A DNA stretch of 64,000 nucleotides from an uncultured Roseburia sp. (GTDB lineage Bacteria; Bacillota; Clostridia; Lachnospirales; Lachnospiraceae): contig CAMSQM010000008.1 of the NCBI GenBank assembly GCA_947062675.1, positions 1-64,000 on the forward strand, read 5' to 3'. Under the pieces are notes generated by a model. That model was given only the letters and a program-made list of their open reading frames with translations. It did not search any database and was not told the DNA's origin. This document shows, in pieces, positions 50,561-59,065 of this stretch. Both the position numbers and the translations under genes were made by a program. Every line of letters begins with the position of its first letter. The first letter of the stretch is position 1.

Positions 50561-51586
50561 ATGAAACGATGTGTTCCGCTGGAACCCGCTGCAGAGGCGG
50601 TCTGCAGTCAGAGCGCCGTGCCTCCGCTGATTTTTCAGATGCCGCCTGAGCAGGGCAGGAGAGCATTGGAGGAGGCGCAGGATGCGCCGGTATATAAGTA
50701 TCCCGCCGATATATCCCGGGAGTGGGTCAGTACCGGGATGTGGGGCAGTATTCCGGTATATTTTATTGCGCCGGTGAGTAAAAAAATCAGAAATATTATA
50801 TTCTATATTCACGGTGCAGGCTGGGTGTACGGCAGCTTTCACACACACGAAAAGTTAGTCAGGGAGCTTTCGGCAAGGACGGATTCACTGGTGGTATTTC
50901 CTGAGTACAGCCGGTCGCCGGAAGCAAAATATCCGACGGCGACAGAACAGTGTTATTTTATCCTGTCACATATAAAAAAAATCATCGGGGATTGTTTTGC
51001 GGTGGACAATAATACTACGCTCACAGTGGCGGGCGACAGTGCGGGCGGAAATATGGCAATCGCTATGGTTCTGATGTCAGCGATGCGGCGTGGCGCGTGC
51101 ATTGACGGGCTGCTGCTGTATTATCCGGTGACGGATGCCTGCTTTGACACATTAAGTTACCGTCAGTTTGCAGAAAATTATTATCTGTACCGGGAAGGGA
51201 TGAAATGGTTCTGGCGGCAGTATACAGCGTCCACGGAAGACAGAAACAGGATAACCGCATCTCCGCTCCGGGCTGGTACGGACTGCCTGAAGTGTTTTCC
51301 CCGGACGATGATTATAAACGGTCAGGCGGATGTTTTGCGCAGTGAGGGAGAAGCTTTTGGCGAAAAGCTTCGATGTGCGGGCGTGGAAGTGACTGCGCTG
51401 CGGGTGCAGGGGACGATCCATGATTTTGTGATGCTGAATGCCCTGGATCAGACGAACGCCTGCCGCACTGCCATGGATGCGTCGGCCGGGTGGGTGAACC
51501 GCCTGAGTGGAAATGCGGCGCAGGAAAAATCTGAAAACCTGTGCCGCCAGGGTCTTCTTCTGTCTCACGCGCTGAAAAATCCTTGA
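50561..51586 (+). CDS. Alpha/beta-hydrolase, HSL-type acetyl-esterase-like
   Basis: A 341-residue soluble esterase of the hormone-sensitive-lipase family. The oxyanion motif is YIHGAGWVYG (HGAG in place of HGGG). The triad is S160 (AGDSAGGN), D257 (INGQADVLRSEG) and H287 (GTIHDFVML). The VVFPEYSRSPEAKYPTA segment is typical. Likely substrates are short-chain acyl esters, but this is inferred from the family. AAAAGGAAG precedes the ATG. It is a single gene between DUF4317 and the signalling protein. Confidence 0.88.
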   Translation: MKRCVPLEPAAEAVCSQSAVPPLIFQMPPEQGRRALEEAQDAPVYKYPADISREWVSTGMWGSIPVYFIAPVSKKIRNIIFYIHGAGWVYGSFHTHEKLVRELSARTDSLVVFPEYSRSPEAKYPTATEQCYFILSHIKKIIGDCFAVDNNTTLTVAGDSAGGNMAIAMVLMSAMRRGACIDGLLLYYPVTDACFDTLSYRQFAENYYLYREGMKWFWRQYTASTEDRNRITASPLRAGTDCLKCFPRTMIINGQADVLRSEGEAFGEKLRCAGVEVTALRVQGTIHDFVMLNALDQTNACRTAMDASAGWVNRLSGNAAQEKSENLCRQGLLLSHALKNP

Positions 51587-51611
51587 AATGAATGGGAAAG
51601 TTTGCTAATAT
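51583..51611 (+). promoter_or_regulatory. Promoter of the REC/GGDEF/EAL gene
   Basis: TTGAAA (51583-51588), 17 bases, TAATAT (51606-51611). It overlaps the last codon of the esterase gene and gives a leader of about 110 nt. Confidence 0.55.
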
Positions 51612-51657
51612 AAGTATCTAAGAAGGAGAAGAAGTAATCTCATGTGATAAAGAAAAA

Positions 51658-51699
51658 GCAGCGGGCGGGAGCAGGGCACAGGCTCCGCTGATCCGCTGC
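51658..51699 (+). promoter_or_regulatory. Nested hairpin in the leader of the REC/GGDEF/EAL gene
   Basis: GCAGCGG (51658-51664) pairs with CCGCTGC (51693-51699), enclosing GGAGC (51668-51672) with GCTCC (51682-51686). It ends 15 nt before the ribosome site. It lacks the conserved cores of known c-di-GMP riboswitches. Confidence 0.4.
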
Positions 51700-51725
51700 G
51701 ATAAAAATTTATTCAGAGGATGCGT

Positions 51726-54700
51726 ATGACCAGAAAAAACAGGGTACTGATTGTTGACGAGGACAGCCAGAGCCGGGCGGAAAGAAAGAAGTCTCTGGAG
51801 GGAACTTACAGAATTGCGGAGGCGGCAGACGGAGCGGAAGCGTTTGCGCTGATGGAGGCGCGGGCAGACTGGGAGGCTGTTGATGCCGTCGTTTACCAGC
51901 TGCATGCACAGGATGCAGATGTATTACGGTTTCTGGAGCGCTGCAGGGAATCGGGAAAATACCGGGGGATTCCGGTGCTTGTCGCAGCGTCTGAGAGCTG
52001 TAAGAGTCTGGAGAGGGAGTGTCTGGAGCGCGGGGCGTGGGATTTTATCACAGGATGGCCGGAAGATGATATTCTCTGTCTCCGGACTGGAAATGCCATT
52101 ATCCGGAGCGAACGGCTCGGCGTGTGTGCAAAGTATCGTGCGGATTATGATCTGCTGACAGGTATTTACAACAAAATAAGATTTTTTCAGGAGACGGAGG
52201 CGGTTATCCAGGCGAATCCGGATGAGCAGTTTGCGTTTATCCGGCTGGACATCGGCAGATTTCAGCTGGTCAATGCATTCTTCGGCGTCGCAGAGGGGGA
52301 TCGTCTGCTCTGTTATACGGCGGATATGTTCCGGACGTACGCACAGAGCGATCCTCTGATTACATATGGCAGGATAGAGGCGGACATTTTCGGGATCTGT
52401 ATGCCGTGCCGGGGTGAGCGGGATGCCCTGGAGTTTGTGCGCGAGACGCGGGAGATGCTGGAGCGCTATGATCTGGAATTTGATCTTGTGCCGACGGTCG
52501 GCATTTATGTGCTGGAAGACCGGGAGCTTCCTGTGAGCGTTATGTATGACCGGGCCAATCTTGCGGCTAAAAAGTGCAAGGGTAATTACATTCAGAACTA
52601 TGCTTTTTACACCACGCAGATGAGCGATGCGATTGTCAGGGAACAAAAGATTGTCAACAGCATGCGGAAAGCGCTGGAGCGGGAAGAATTTGTGCTCTAT
52701 CTGCAGCCGAAATACAGTCTCCGCAACAATGTGATCGACGGGGCGGAGGTTCTTGTGCGCTGGAACAGCCCGAAAAGAGGGATGATTTCCCCCGGAGAGT
52801 TTATCCCGGTTTTTGAGCGGAACGGCTTTATCATGAATCTGGATTTTTATGTCTGGGAGAAGACCTGCCAGCTGCTTGCGCGCTGGATCGCCCTGGGACA
52901 TGATCCGGCTCCTCTTTCCGTGAATATTTCCAGGGTAAGCCTCTATCATCCAAGGCTGGTGGAGCTGATCTGCGGCCTGGTGGATAAATACGGACTTTCT
53001 CCGAAAATGCTGCAGCTGGAGCTGACGGAGAGCGTTTATACCAGTAATCCGGACGCTATACGCAGGACCATGGAGAGTTTTCAGAAAAAAGGTTTTTTTG
53101 TACTGATGGATGATTTTGGCAGCGGATACTCCTCACTGAATGTGCTCAAGGACATTGCGGTGGATATTCTGAAGATCGATATGCATTTTCTGTCCGATAC
53201 GGAAAAGCGGGGGCGCGGTGAAAATATTCTTGCGTCTGTGATCCGCATGGCCAAGTGGCTGAATATGCCGGTGGTCGCGGAGGGCGTGGAGCGCAGGGAT
53301 CAGGTGCAGTTTTTAAAGAGCATCGGCTGCGAGTACGTGCAGGGATATTATTATGCAAAGCCGATGCCGGTGGAGGAGTATGAGCGCCTGACGTTCGGGC
53401 AGGTGTTCCACGGGGATAGGCAGCAGGAGGAAGCTGTGGATATCGATGATCTGTGGACGGCCACATCAAAGATGGAGGTTCTGTTTTCCAATATGCTGCA
53501 GGCGGTCGCTGTTCTGGAATATGAGAAAGATGCGTTTTCCCTGATCCGGGCAAACGATGCCTACTATGAAATGTTTGGCTACGGCGATATCAGCGATGTG
53601 GAGAACGGGATACTTTCCAGCCTGGACCGGCTGGGAAGGGTGGAGCTGCTCGCGGCGTTCCGCAAACTGGTCGAGACAAAGGAGCTGACGGAGTGCGAGT
53701 TTTTGCGCAGCCTTGAATCCGGACGCAGCGTCTGGATCCAGATGAAGCTGAAATATGTCAGCCGCGTCGGGAGAAAGCATATTGTCTTCGGAAGCTTTGT
53801 GGATATCACGGAGCAGAAACGTGTGGACCGCGAGCTTTCCAGGTATCGCGCCGCGTTTTCGGAGGAGAAATGCAGGAGAAAAACGCTGCTTGTGGTCGAT
53901 GATATGGAAGAAAGCCGCCTGAACGTGCGCAGAATTTTTGAAAAGGAGTATCATATATTTGAGGCCGGGAACGGAGAGGAGGCGCTGCGCATTCTGCGGG
54001 AGTGGCCGGACGCCGTCAATGTCATTCTGCTGGATCTGAACATGCCGGTGATGAACGGGATTGAATTTCTGGAAATACGCAAAAAAGATCCGATGCTTCA
54101 GGAGATACCGGTGATTATCACTGCGACGGACCGTGAACCCGAGCGTCAGGCGCAGGCTCTGGAGCTGGGGGCAGATGAATATATCGGCAAACCGTTTATC
54201 CCGGAGATTGCGGTGCGCAGGGTCAGAACGCTGCTCGAGTCAGGGAAGTGCGGGTGCGGCCGGCAGGCGGTGGCCGGACATGGCGAACTGATTGAGAAAA
54301 TACAGCGGGATGAGCTGACAGGACTTTATAACCGGAATACGGCGGAAAAGCTGATGCAGAATTTTCTCGATTATGCGGAGGGGATGCACGCGGTGCTGCT
54401 GGTCAGCATTGATAATATGCGCGCAATTATGGAAAGTTTCAATCCAAAGATAGCGGAAGAGTTCCTGTGTGTATTTGCGGACAGTATGCGCAGCTGTTTC
54501 CGCAGGAGCGATGTTCTGGCACGTTTTGACCTGGAAGAATTTATGGTTTTTATGGTCGATACACCGTCGGAAAGTTTTCTGGAAAAACGGGTTGGAAGTC
54601 TTTTTGAGGAGATACGGCAGCTCGGAAAAAACGGAATAGAGCTGGAGTGCTCGATCGGCGTGGCCACATCCGTTCCGGGGGAGCGGGAGGCCGGGCAGCT

Positions 54701-54824
54701 GATCCGGCGGGCGGACTGCGCGCTTTCCGGGGCCAAGAGGATGGGCGGCGGACATTTTGTCATCCGCACCGGCAGCGAAGAGGAGCTCACGGAGTGCGAA
54801 GATTACAGAGAGGGGAAAGCGTGA
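51726..54824 (+). CDS. REC-GGDEF-EAL-PAS-REC-GGDEF cyclic-di-GMP signalling protein
   Basis: A 1032-residue cytoplasmic protein. The first REC domain (about 5-125) has Q58 where the phosphorylated Asp should be. The first GGDEF domain (about 140-300) reads RIEADIF at the active site. The EAL domain (about 320-560) keeps EVLVRW, SVNIS, LELTES, DDFGSGYSS, KIDMHF and VVAEGVE, so phosphodiesterase activity is likely. A PAS-like domain follows (about 580-710). The second REC domain (about 715-840) is intact, with D770 (ILLDLNMP). The final GGDEF domain (about 855-1020) reads DLEEF. It is therefore predicted to hydrolyse c-di-GMP under control of the second receiver. The ATG at 51726 follows AGAGGA. 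Confidence 0.9.
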   Translation: MTRKNRVLIVDEDSQSRAERKKSLEGTYRIAEAADGAEAFALMEARADWEAVDAVVYQLHAQDADVLRFLERCRESGKYRGIPVLVAASESCKSLERECLERGAWDFITGWPEDDILCLRTGNAIIRSERLGVCAKYRADYDLLTGIYNKIRFFQETEAVIQANPDEQFAFIRLDIGRFQLVNAFFGVAEGDRLLCYTADMFRTYAQSDPLITYGRIEADIFGICMPCRGERDALEFVRETREMLERYDLEFDLVPTVGIYVLEDRELPVSVMYDRANLAAKKCKGNYIQNYAFYTTQMSDAIVREQKIVNSMRKALEREEFVLYLQPKYSLRNNVIDGAEVLVRWNSPKRGMISPGEFIPVFERNGFIMNLDFYVWEKTCQLLARWIALGHDPAPLSVNISRVSLYHPRLVELICGLVDKYGLSPKMLQLELTESVYTSNPDAIRRTMESFQKKGFFVLMDDFGSGYSSLNVLKDIAVDILKIDMHFLSDTEKRGRGENILASVIRMAKWLNMPVVAEGVERRDQVQFLKSIGCEYVQGYYYAKPMPVEEYERLTFGQVFHGDRQQEEAVDIDDLWTATSKMEVLFSNMLQAVAVLEYEKDAFSLIRANDAYYEMFGYGDISDVENGILSSLDRLGRVELLAAFRKLVETKELTECEFLRSLESGRSVWIQMKLKYVSRVGRKHIVFGSFVDITEQKRVDRELSRYRAAFSEEKCRRKTLLVVDDMEESRLNVRRIFEKEYHIFEAGNGEEALRILREWPDAVNVILLDLNMPVMNGIEFLEIRKKDPMLQEIPVIITATDREPERQAQALELGADEYIGKPFIPEIAVRRVRTLLESGKCGCGRQAVAGHGELIEKIQRDELTGLYNRNTAEKLMQNFLDYAEGMHAVLLVSIDNMRAIMESFNPKIAEEFLCVFADSMRSCFRRSDVLARFDLEEFMVFMVDTPSESFLEKRVGSLFEEIRQLGKNGIELECSIGVATSVPGEREAGQLIRRADCALSGAKRMGGGHFVIRTGSEEELTECEDYREGKA

Positions 54825-55522
54825 AGCGGGAACCGGAGGATCCACGGATTTATATTGCGGATATCCGGCCTCTGGCGGATGAATCCGTGTTCCGGGCGGG
54901 GATGCGGCTGATTATGCCGGGGCGGCGGCAGCGGATAGTAAAGTACCGCGGCAGGGAGGACCGGCAGCGCAGTCTCGCCGCGGGTCTTCTGCTGGAATAC
55001 GGGCTGGAACAAAGCGGGCTTTTCAGGTGTGCGTCCGGCGGAATGAAACAGGCCGCGTTGTCGGAGGGGAGTTATGGCAAGCCGTATCTTCCGGACAGTG
55101 GTCTGTGCTTTAACCTCTCGCACTCCGGGAATTTTGCGGCCGCTGTATTCTCGAAAGCAGAAGCGGGCATTGATATTGAGAAGCCGGGGCGGAGCAGAAC
55201 GGGCGTGGCGCGCCGTTTTTTCCGGCCGGAGGAGGAGGCATATCTGCAAAAACAGCCCGTTTCGGAGCAGGCGGCAGTCTTTGCAGAGCTCTGGACGAGA
55301 AAGGAAAGTTATATCAAAGCGGTGGGAGAGGGTATGCGCCTGCCGCTTACTGATTTTAGTGTTTTAAGCGACCGGATGGAGGAGAACGGCGGCTGGAATT
55401 TTGCCACATTTCACGAGGCGGAGGGATATGTGCTCTCAGTCTGCTGCAGACAGGCGGTGCGGCACGGACCGCAGACCGTGGAGCTGTCCGCCATCTGCGC
55501 CGCCGGATTGTTATGCCTCTGA
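54821..55522 (+). CDS. Sfp-type 4'-phosphopantetheinyl transferase
   Basis: A 233-residue enzyme that moves phosphopantetheine from CoA onto acyl or peptidyl carrier domains. Motifs are KPYLPDSGLCFNLSHSGN, AGIDIEKPG (Mg-binding Asp) and FAELWTRKESYIKAVGEG (W-x-x-K-E-x-x-x-K). The GTG start overlaps the stop of the signalling gene (GTGA) and follows AGAGGGG. No polyketide or non-ribosomal peptide gene is in the window, so its carrier target is elsewhere; the coupling to a c-di-GMP protein is curious. Confidence 0.9.
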   Translation: MKREPEDPRIYIADIRPLADESVFRAGMRLIMPGRRQRIVKYRGREDRQRSLAAGLLLEYGLEQSGLFRCASGGMKQAALSEGSYGKPYLPDSGLCFNLSHSGNFAAAVFSKAEAGIDIEKPGRSRTGVARRFFRPEEEAYLQKQPVSEQAAVFAELWTRKESYIKAVGEGMRLPLTDFSVLSDRMEENGGWNFATFHEAEGYVLSVCCRQAVRHGPQTVELSAICAAGLLCL

Positions 55523-55675
55523 GGCGTTTTCGGGGAGGGCAGAATCCAGGTTTTCGAATGCGCCTGACGGCGGAAGTCCCGCGCCACAGAGCGGTGTGAC
55601 GGGAGCGGGACGGAAAGTCCGGCCGGAGGGGAATGGAATGAGTGTCTGTGCTTTAGGAAAGGATGGAGCAGCGGT

Positions 55676-56179
55676 ATGTATGACGAACTGACGGAGCAGG
55701 ATATCAGGAAGATGGAGGAGGAAATTGAACACCGGAAGCTGGTGGTCCGCAAACAGGCGCTGGAGGCGGTGAAGGAGGCGCGGGCGCACGGGGATCTGAG
55801 TGAAAATTTTGAGTACCATGCGGCCAAAAAAGATAAAAACCAGAACGAGAGCCGGATACGATACCTGGAGCGAATGATTAAAACGGCGAAAATCATTTCT
55901 ACGGAGTCAGCTGAGGATGAAGTGGGAATGAATAATACCGTCACAGTGTATTTCGAGGAGGACGATGAGGAAGAGGTCTATAAGATTGTCACGACCGTGC
56001 GCGGCAATTCCCTGAAAAATCTGATCAGCAATGAATCGCCGCTGGGAAAAGCACTTCTGGGGCATAAGGCCGGGGATCGCGTGGAAGTCCGCGTGAATGA
56101 CGATTATTCTTATTTTGTCCGGATACAAAAGATTGAGAATACCGTGGACGACGGGACGGACAGGCTTCGGAGTTTTTAG
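55676..56179 (+). CDS. GreA/GreB-family transcript cleavage factor
   Basis: A 167-residue transcription elongation factor. The N-terminal coiled coil (about 1-75) carries the acidic tip GDLSENFEYHAAK, the residues that enter the RNA polymerase secondary channel and trigger cleavage of backtracked RNA. The C-terminal FKBP-like domain ends with ESPLGKALLGHKAGDRVEVRV. The protein diverges from typical GreA (tip SENFEY instead of SENAEY, an acidic EEDDEEE insert), so it may be a second GreA-like copy. It lies 17 nt before metF. Confidence 0.88.
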   Translation: MYDELTEQDIRKMEEEIEHRKLVVRKQALEAVKEARAHGDLSENFEYHAAKKDKNQNESRIRYLERMIKTAKIISTESAEDEVGMNNTVTVYFEEDDEEEVYKIVTTVRGNSLKNLISNESPLGKALLGHKAGDRVEVRVNDDYSYFVRIQKIENTVDDGTDRLRSF

Positions 56180-56196
56180 GGAGGAACGGGGAGAAA

Positions 56197-57072
56197 ATGA
56201 AACTGACAGAATTGCTGAATTCAGAAGAAGTGACGATTTCGTGCGAACTTTTCCCTCCGAAACAGGGGGCGCAGCTGGCGAATTATAAAAAGATCGTCGG
56301 GGAGATGGCGGCGTTAAAGCCCGCTTACATGAGCGTCACCTATGGGGCGACGGGCGGAACTTCGGATTACACAGTGGAGCTGGCCGACGAGATCCGGAAT
56401 GTAAATCACATTCCGGCGCTGGCGCATCTGACCTGCGCTTCCTCCACGAGGGAAAAAGTGACAGCGGTGATTACAGAGCTGAAGGAAAAGAAGATAGAAA
56501 ATATTCTCGCACTGCGGGGGGATATTCCGGAACATTCGGAATTTCCACTGCCGGGCCAGTACCGTCATGCGTGTGAGCTGATTGCCGATATTCAGGCGCA
56601 GGGGGATTTCTGCATCGGCGGCGCCTGTTATCCGGAGGGACATCCGGAATCAGATACGGTTGAAGAGGATCTGACACATCTGAAGGAAAAAGTCGACGCA
56701 GGCTGTGCATTTCTGACGACACAGATGTTTTTTGACAATCATATTCTCTATAATTTTCTGTATAAGGCCTTAAAAAAGAATATCCGTGTGCCGGTTGTGG
56801 CTGGAATTATGCCGGTCACAAACGCCGCGCAGGTAAAAAGAATTATATCGCTCTCAGGAAATATGGTGCCGCCGCGTTTTCTGGCGATCGTGGACCGCTT
56901 CGGAGGGAATCCTGCGGCAATGAAACAGGCCGGTATCGCATACGCGACGGAACAGATCATTGATCTGATTGCGAACGGGGTGAATCATGTGCACATCTAT
57001 ACAATGAACAGGCCGGATGTCGCCGGGGCAATCTTAAATCAGCTCTCAGAAATCTATGTCCGCAAAGCGTAA
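56197..57072 (+). CDS. metF: Methylenetetrahydrofolate reductase
   Basis: A 291-residue FAD enzyme that reduces 5,10-methylene-THF to 5-methyl-THF for methionine synthesis or the methyl branch of one-carbon metabolism. Family segments are SCELFPPK, MSVTYGATGG, AHLTCASSTR, ILALRGDIP, GGACYPEGHPES and FLTTQMFFDN. Length is that of the short bacterial MetF, without the eukaryotic regulatory domain. GGAGGAACGGGGAG precedes the start. It probably forms a unit with the greA-like gene upstream and the unknown gene at 57150. Confidence 0.95.
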   Translation: MKLTELLNSEEVTISCELFPPKQGAQLANYKKIVGEMAALKPAYMSVTYGATGGTSDYTVELADEIRNVNHIPALAHLTCASSTREKVTAVITELKEKKIENILALRGDIPEHSEFPLPGQYRHACELIADIQAQGDFCIGGACYPEGHPESDTVEEDLTHLKEKVDAGCAFLTTQMFFDNHILYNFLYKALKKNIRVPVVAGIMPVTNAAQVKRIISLSGNMVPPRFLAIVDRFGGNPAAMKQAGIAYATEQIIDLIANGVNHVHIYTMNRPDVAGAILNQLSEIYVRKA

Positions 57073-57149
57073 ACTTTGTGCAGACAGTGTGTCCGCGGCC
57101 TGTATCCGCGGACGGGACCGGAGAGCAGCTGGATCAAAGGGAGGTAAGA

Positions 57150-57602
57150 ATGAGTAAGCAGACAGAACTAAGTCATACATTAACGGAACTGATCAGGGAC
57201 ACAAAAGAGGGAAAAATCCGCTGGAACCTCGAGGTGCAGACCACGGAGGCGAATGATCCGGCAGAGAAGCCGGTGGAACAGGAAAACGGTGTGGACTGGA
57301 TTGTGGATGAGTGTTATGTGTCCTATTACTGTAAACATAAAGGAAAGGAGTTCTGCATGATCACATACGAGCTGATAAAGAATTCCGGGGAGAAGACGGC
57401 GACCAGCAATATGGTATTTCTGCCGCCCCTCGGAGTCCGCTTTTTTGATCTGCATGTACTTCTTCCGCACAGCGTGGAGACATCGGCGGTGCTGCTGGAT
57501 CAGATACATCAGCTCTGGGTGCTTCTGCTGGAACAGTACAAGGTGGACAGGAGCAGTCTTTATCTGGATGTGCGGCCCGGAACGCTGCGGATCGAGGATT
57601 GA
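57150..57602 (+). CDS. Conserved-looking protein of unknown function
   Basis: A 150-residue soluble protein, not assigned to a family. A charged N-terminal helix (about 1-45) precedes an alpha/beta core with several aromatic strands (DWIVDECYVSYYCKHKGKEFCMITY; MVFLPPLGVRFFDLHVLLPH) and a C-terminal helix. Three Cys lie at about residues 48, 54 and 62 without a metal motif. GGGAGG lies 6 nt before the ATG. It follows metF by 77 nt and ends opposite the MORN gene (convergent). Confidence 0.75.
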   Translation: MSKQTELSHTLTELIRDTKEGKIRWNLEVQTTEANDPAEKPVEQENGVDWIVDECYVSYYCKHKGKEFCMITYELIKNSGEKTATSNMVFLPPLGVRFFDLHVLLPHSVETSAVLLDQIHQLWVLLLEQYKVDRSSLYLDVRPGTLRIED

Positions 57603-57645
57603 TAAGCGGGAAAGAAAAGCCGGGATGCCTTAAGCGTATTTCCGG

Positions 57646-58821
57646 TCAGAAGACTGTGGAGAGCAGCAGCGGACCGGCTTCTTTCAGGAGATCCAGAAAC
57701 CATGTCAGCGATCTTCCCGTGGTGGCTGCGCTATTCAGGAAGTTCAGCGCATTTCCCGTGGTGTCGGCGACAGGCTCACCGTTGTGAAATCTGCCTTCAT
57801 GGTACAGGGTTCCGTCTTTACTGTACAGCCGGCCTGCTCCGGTACAGGTTCCGTTTACAAAGCTGCCGCTGTAGCAGAGCTGTCCGCTCTCATAATACAG
57901 TCTGCCGCTGCCGTTTGCCACATTGTTTCCCCATTCGCCGTCGTAGCAGAGTCTGCCGTTTTCATAATATACCTTTCCTTTTCCGTTTTTCTCCCCATTG
58001 GCCCATTCGCCGTTATAGTATACCCTGCCGTTTTCGTGAAATTCGATGCCGGTCCCGTTTCGTTCCCCGCCGGCCCATTCACCGTCATAGACAGGTGCTG
58101 CGCCGTCCGCATATTCGCGGCCTTTTCCATGCCAGGTATTATTCACAAAATCACCCTCGTAGATAAGCGTTCCGTCATCCGCATACTCGCGGCCTTTTCC
58201 ATGCCAGGCTTCATTCACAAAGTCACCCTCATACCAGAGCTGTCCGTCTTCTTCGTGATATTCCTTTCCTTTTCCGTCTCTGCAGCCTTCGATAAAATCT
58301 CCCTCATAGGTCAGCCTGCTGTGGATCCGTCCTGAATTGTAATCCGGTACAGGGTCATATTCTTTTCCCTTTCCGTGATGCCAGCCCTCGTAAAAATCTC
58401 CACTGTATACCAGATAGCGCTGAAATTTCTTATTCACAAGCATATACGCATACTCACAGCCTCTTCCATGTCTGAGACCGTCTGCAATATCGCCTTCATA
58501 GAGCAGCGGGCCTTTCGTGCTGTCTGCGAAGGGGAAATCTTTATAGGTGAGGAAGCAGGGATCAAAAAGAGATCCTGTCCCGTGTTCCACGCCGTCCCTG
58601 AATTCGCCTTCATAGCAGATCACACCACACCAGTAAAGTGTTCCTGTCCCGTGGCGTCTGTTTTCTGCATAATCGCCATCATATACCGGTAGTCCGAATT
58701 TATTATATTCGAGCCCTTTTCCGGAGCGGATAAATTCGCCGTTTCTGTCATACCCTGTTCCTTCATAGATGCTGCCATCACTGTATATTATTTTCTTTTT
58801 GTATAACCGCACGATCTGCAT
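57646..58821 (-). CDS. MORN-repeat protein
   Basis: A 391-residue cytoplasmic protein made almost entirely of MORN repeats. There are a dozen or more units of about 23 residues with Y-x-G-x-(F/W)-x-x-G-x-x-x-G-x-G (such as YEGDFVNEAWHGKGREYADDG and YNGEWANGEKNGKGKVYYENG). Neighbouring units near residues 205-270 are nearly identical, pointing to recent internal duplication. MORN proteins bind lipids or partner proteins in eukaryotes; in bacteria the role is unknown. The ATG at 58821 lies in a leader after a good - strand promoter; an in-frame TTG at 58941 lies upstream of that promoter and is rejected. Confidence 0.88.
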   Translation of the reverse strand: MQIVRLYKKKIIYSDGSIYEGTGYDRNGEFIRSGKGLEYNKFGLPVYDGDYAENRRHGTGTLYWCGVICYEGEFRDGVEHGTGSLFDPCFLTYKDFPFADSTKGPLLYEGDIADGLRHGRGCEYAYMLVNKKFQRYLVYSGDFYEGWHHGKGKEYDPVPDYNSGRIHSRLTYEGDFIEGCRDGKGKEYHEEDGQLWYEGDFVNEAWHGKGREYADDGTLIYEGDFVNNTWHGKGREYADGAAPVYDGEWAGGERNGTGIEFHENGRVYYNGEWANGEKNGKGKVYYENGRLCYDGEWGNNVANGSGRLYYESGQLCYSGSFVNGTCTGAGRLYSKDGTLYHEGRFHNGEPVADTTGNALNFLNSAATTGRSLTWFLDLLKEAGPLLLSTVF

Positions 58822-58899
58822 CCTCCGTTGTGAAAAATTATCCGTGTAAACAGCCCCGCTGTCCGGGTACTGTGAGAACCGGAATCCCTGTCTGAATGT

Positions 58900-58928
58900 A
58901 TTATAGCGAAGGAACTCTGGCTCTGCAA
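58900..58928 (-). promoter_or_regulatory. Promoter of the MORN-repeat gene
   Basis: Read on the - strand: TTGCAG (58928-58923), 17 bases, TATAAT (58905-58900), about 80 nt before the start codon. Confidence 0.75.
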
Positions 58929-58948
58929 GGTGACCGGGCAAAAATAAA

Positions 58949-58977
58949 TTGAATTTTTACAGGACAGATGTTACGAT
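58949..58977 (+). promoter_or_regulatory. Possible promoter of the GH3/M14 unit
   Basis: TTGAAT (58949-58954), 17 bases, TACGAT (58972-58977), back to back with the MORN promoter and about 90 nt before the GH3 start. Confidence 0.45.
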
Positions 58978-59065
58978 AAATAGGGAAAATCAGGCAGATT
59001 CTGCCGGCGGTGCGGGATATCCGGGCGGCTGGCGGGGACAGATACACGAGAAGGAGGAGGGTATT

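Noticed and set aside
51612-51725. c-di-GMP riboswitch before the EAL gene
   Set aside because: The region lacks the conserved GEMM core and tetraloop-receptor features and is short; only a nested hairpin is visible.
58822-58941. N-terminal extension of the MORN protein from a TTG at 58941
   Set aside because: The extension overlaps the TTGCAG-17-TATAAT promoter, which would then lie inside the coding region, and the extra 40 residues have no MORN pattern.
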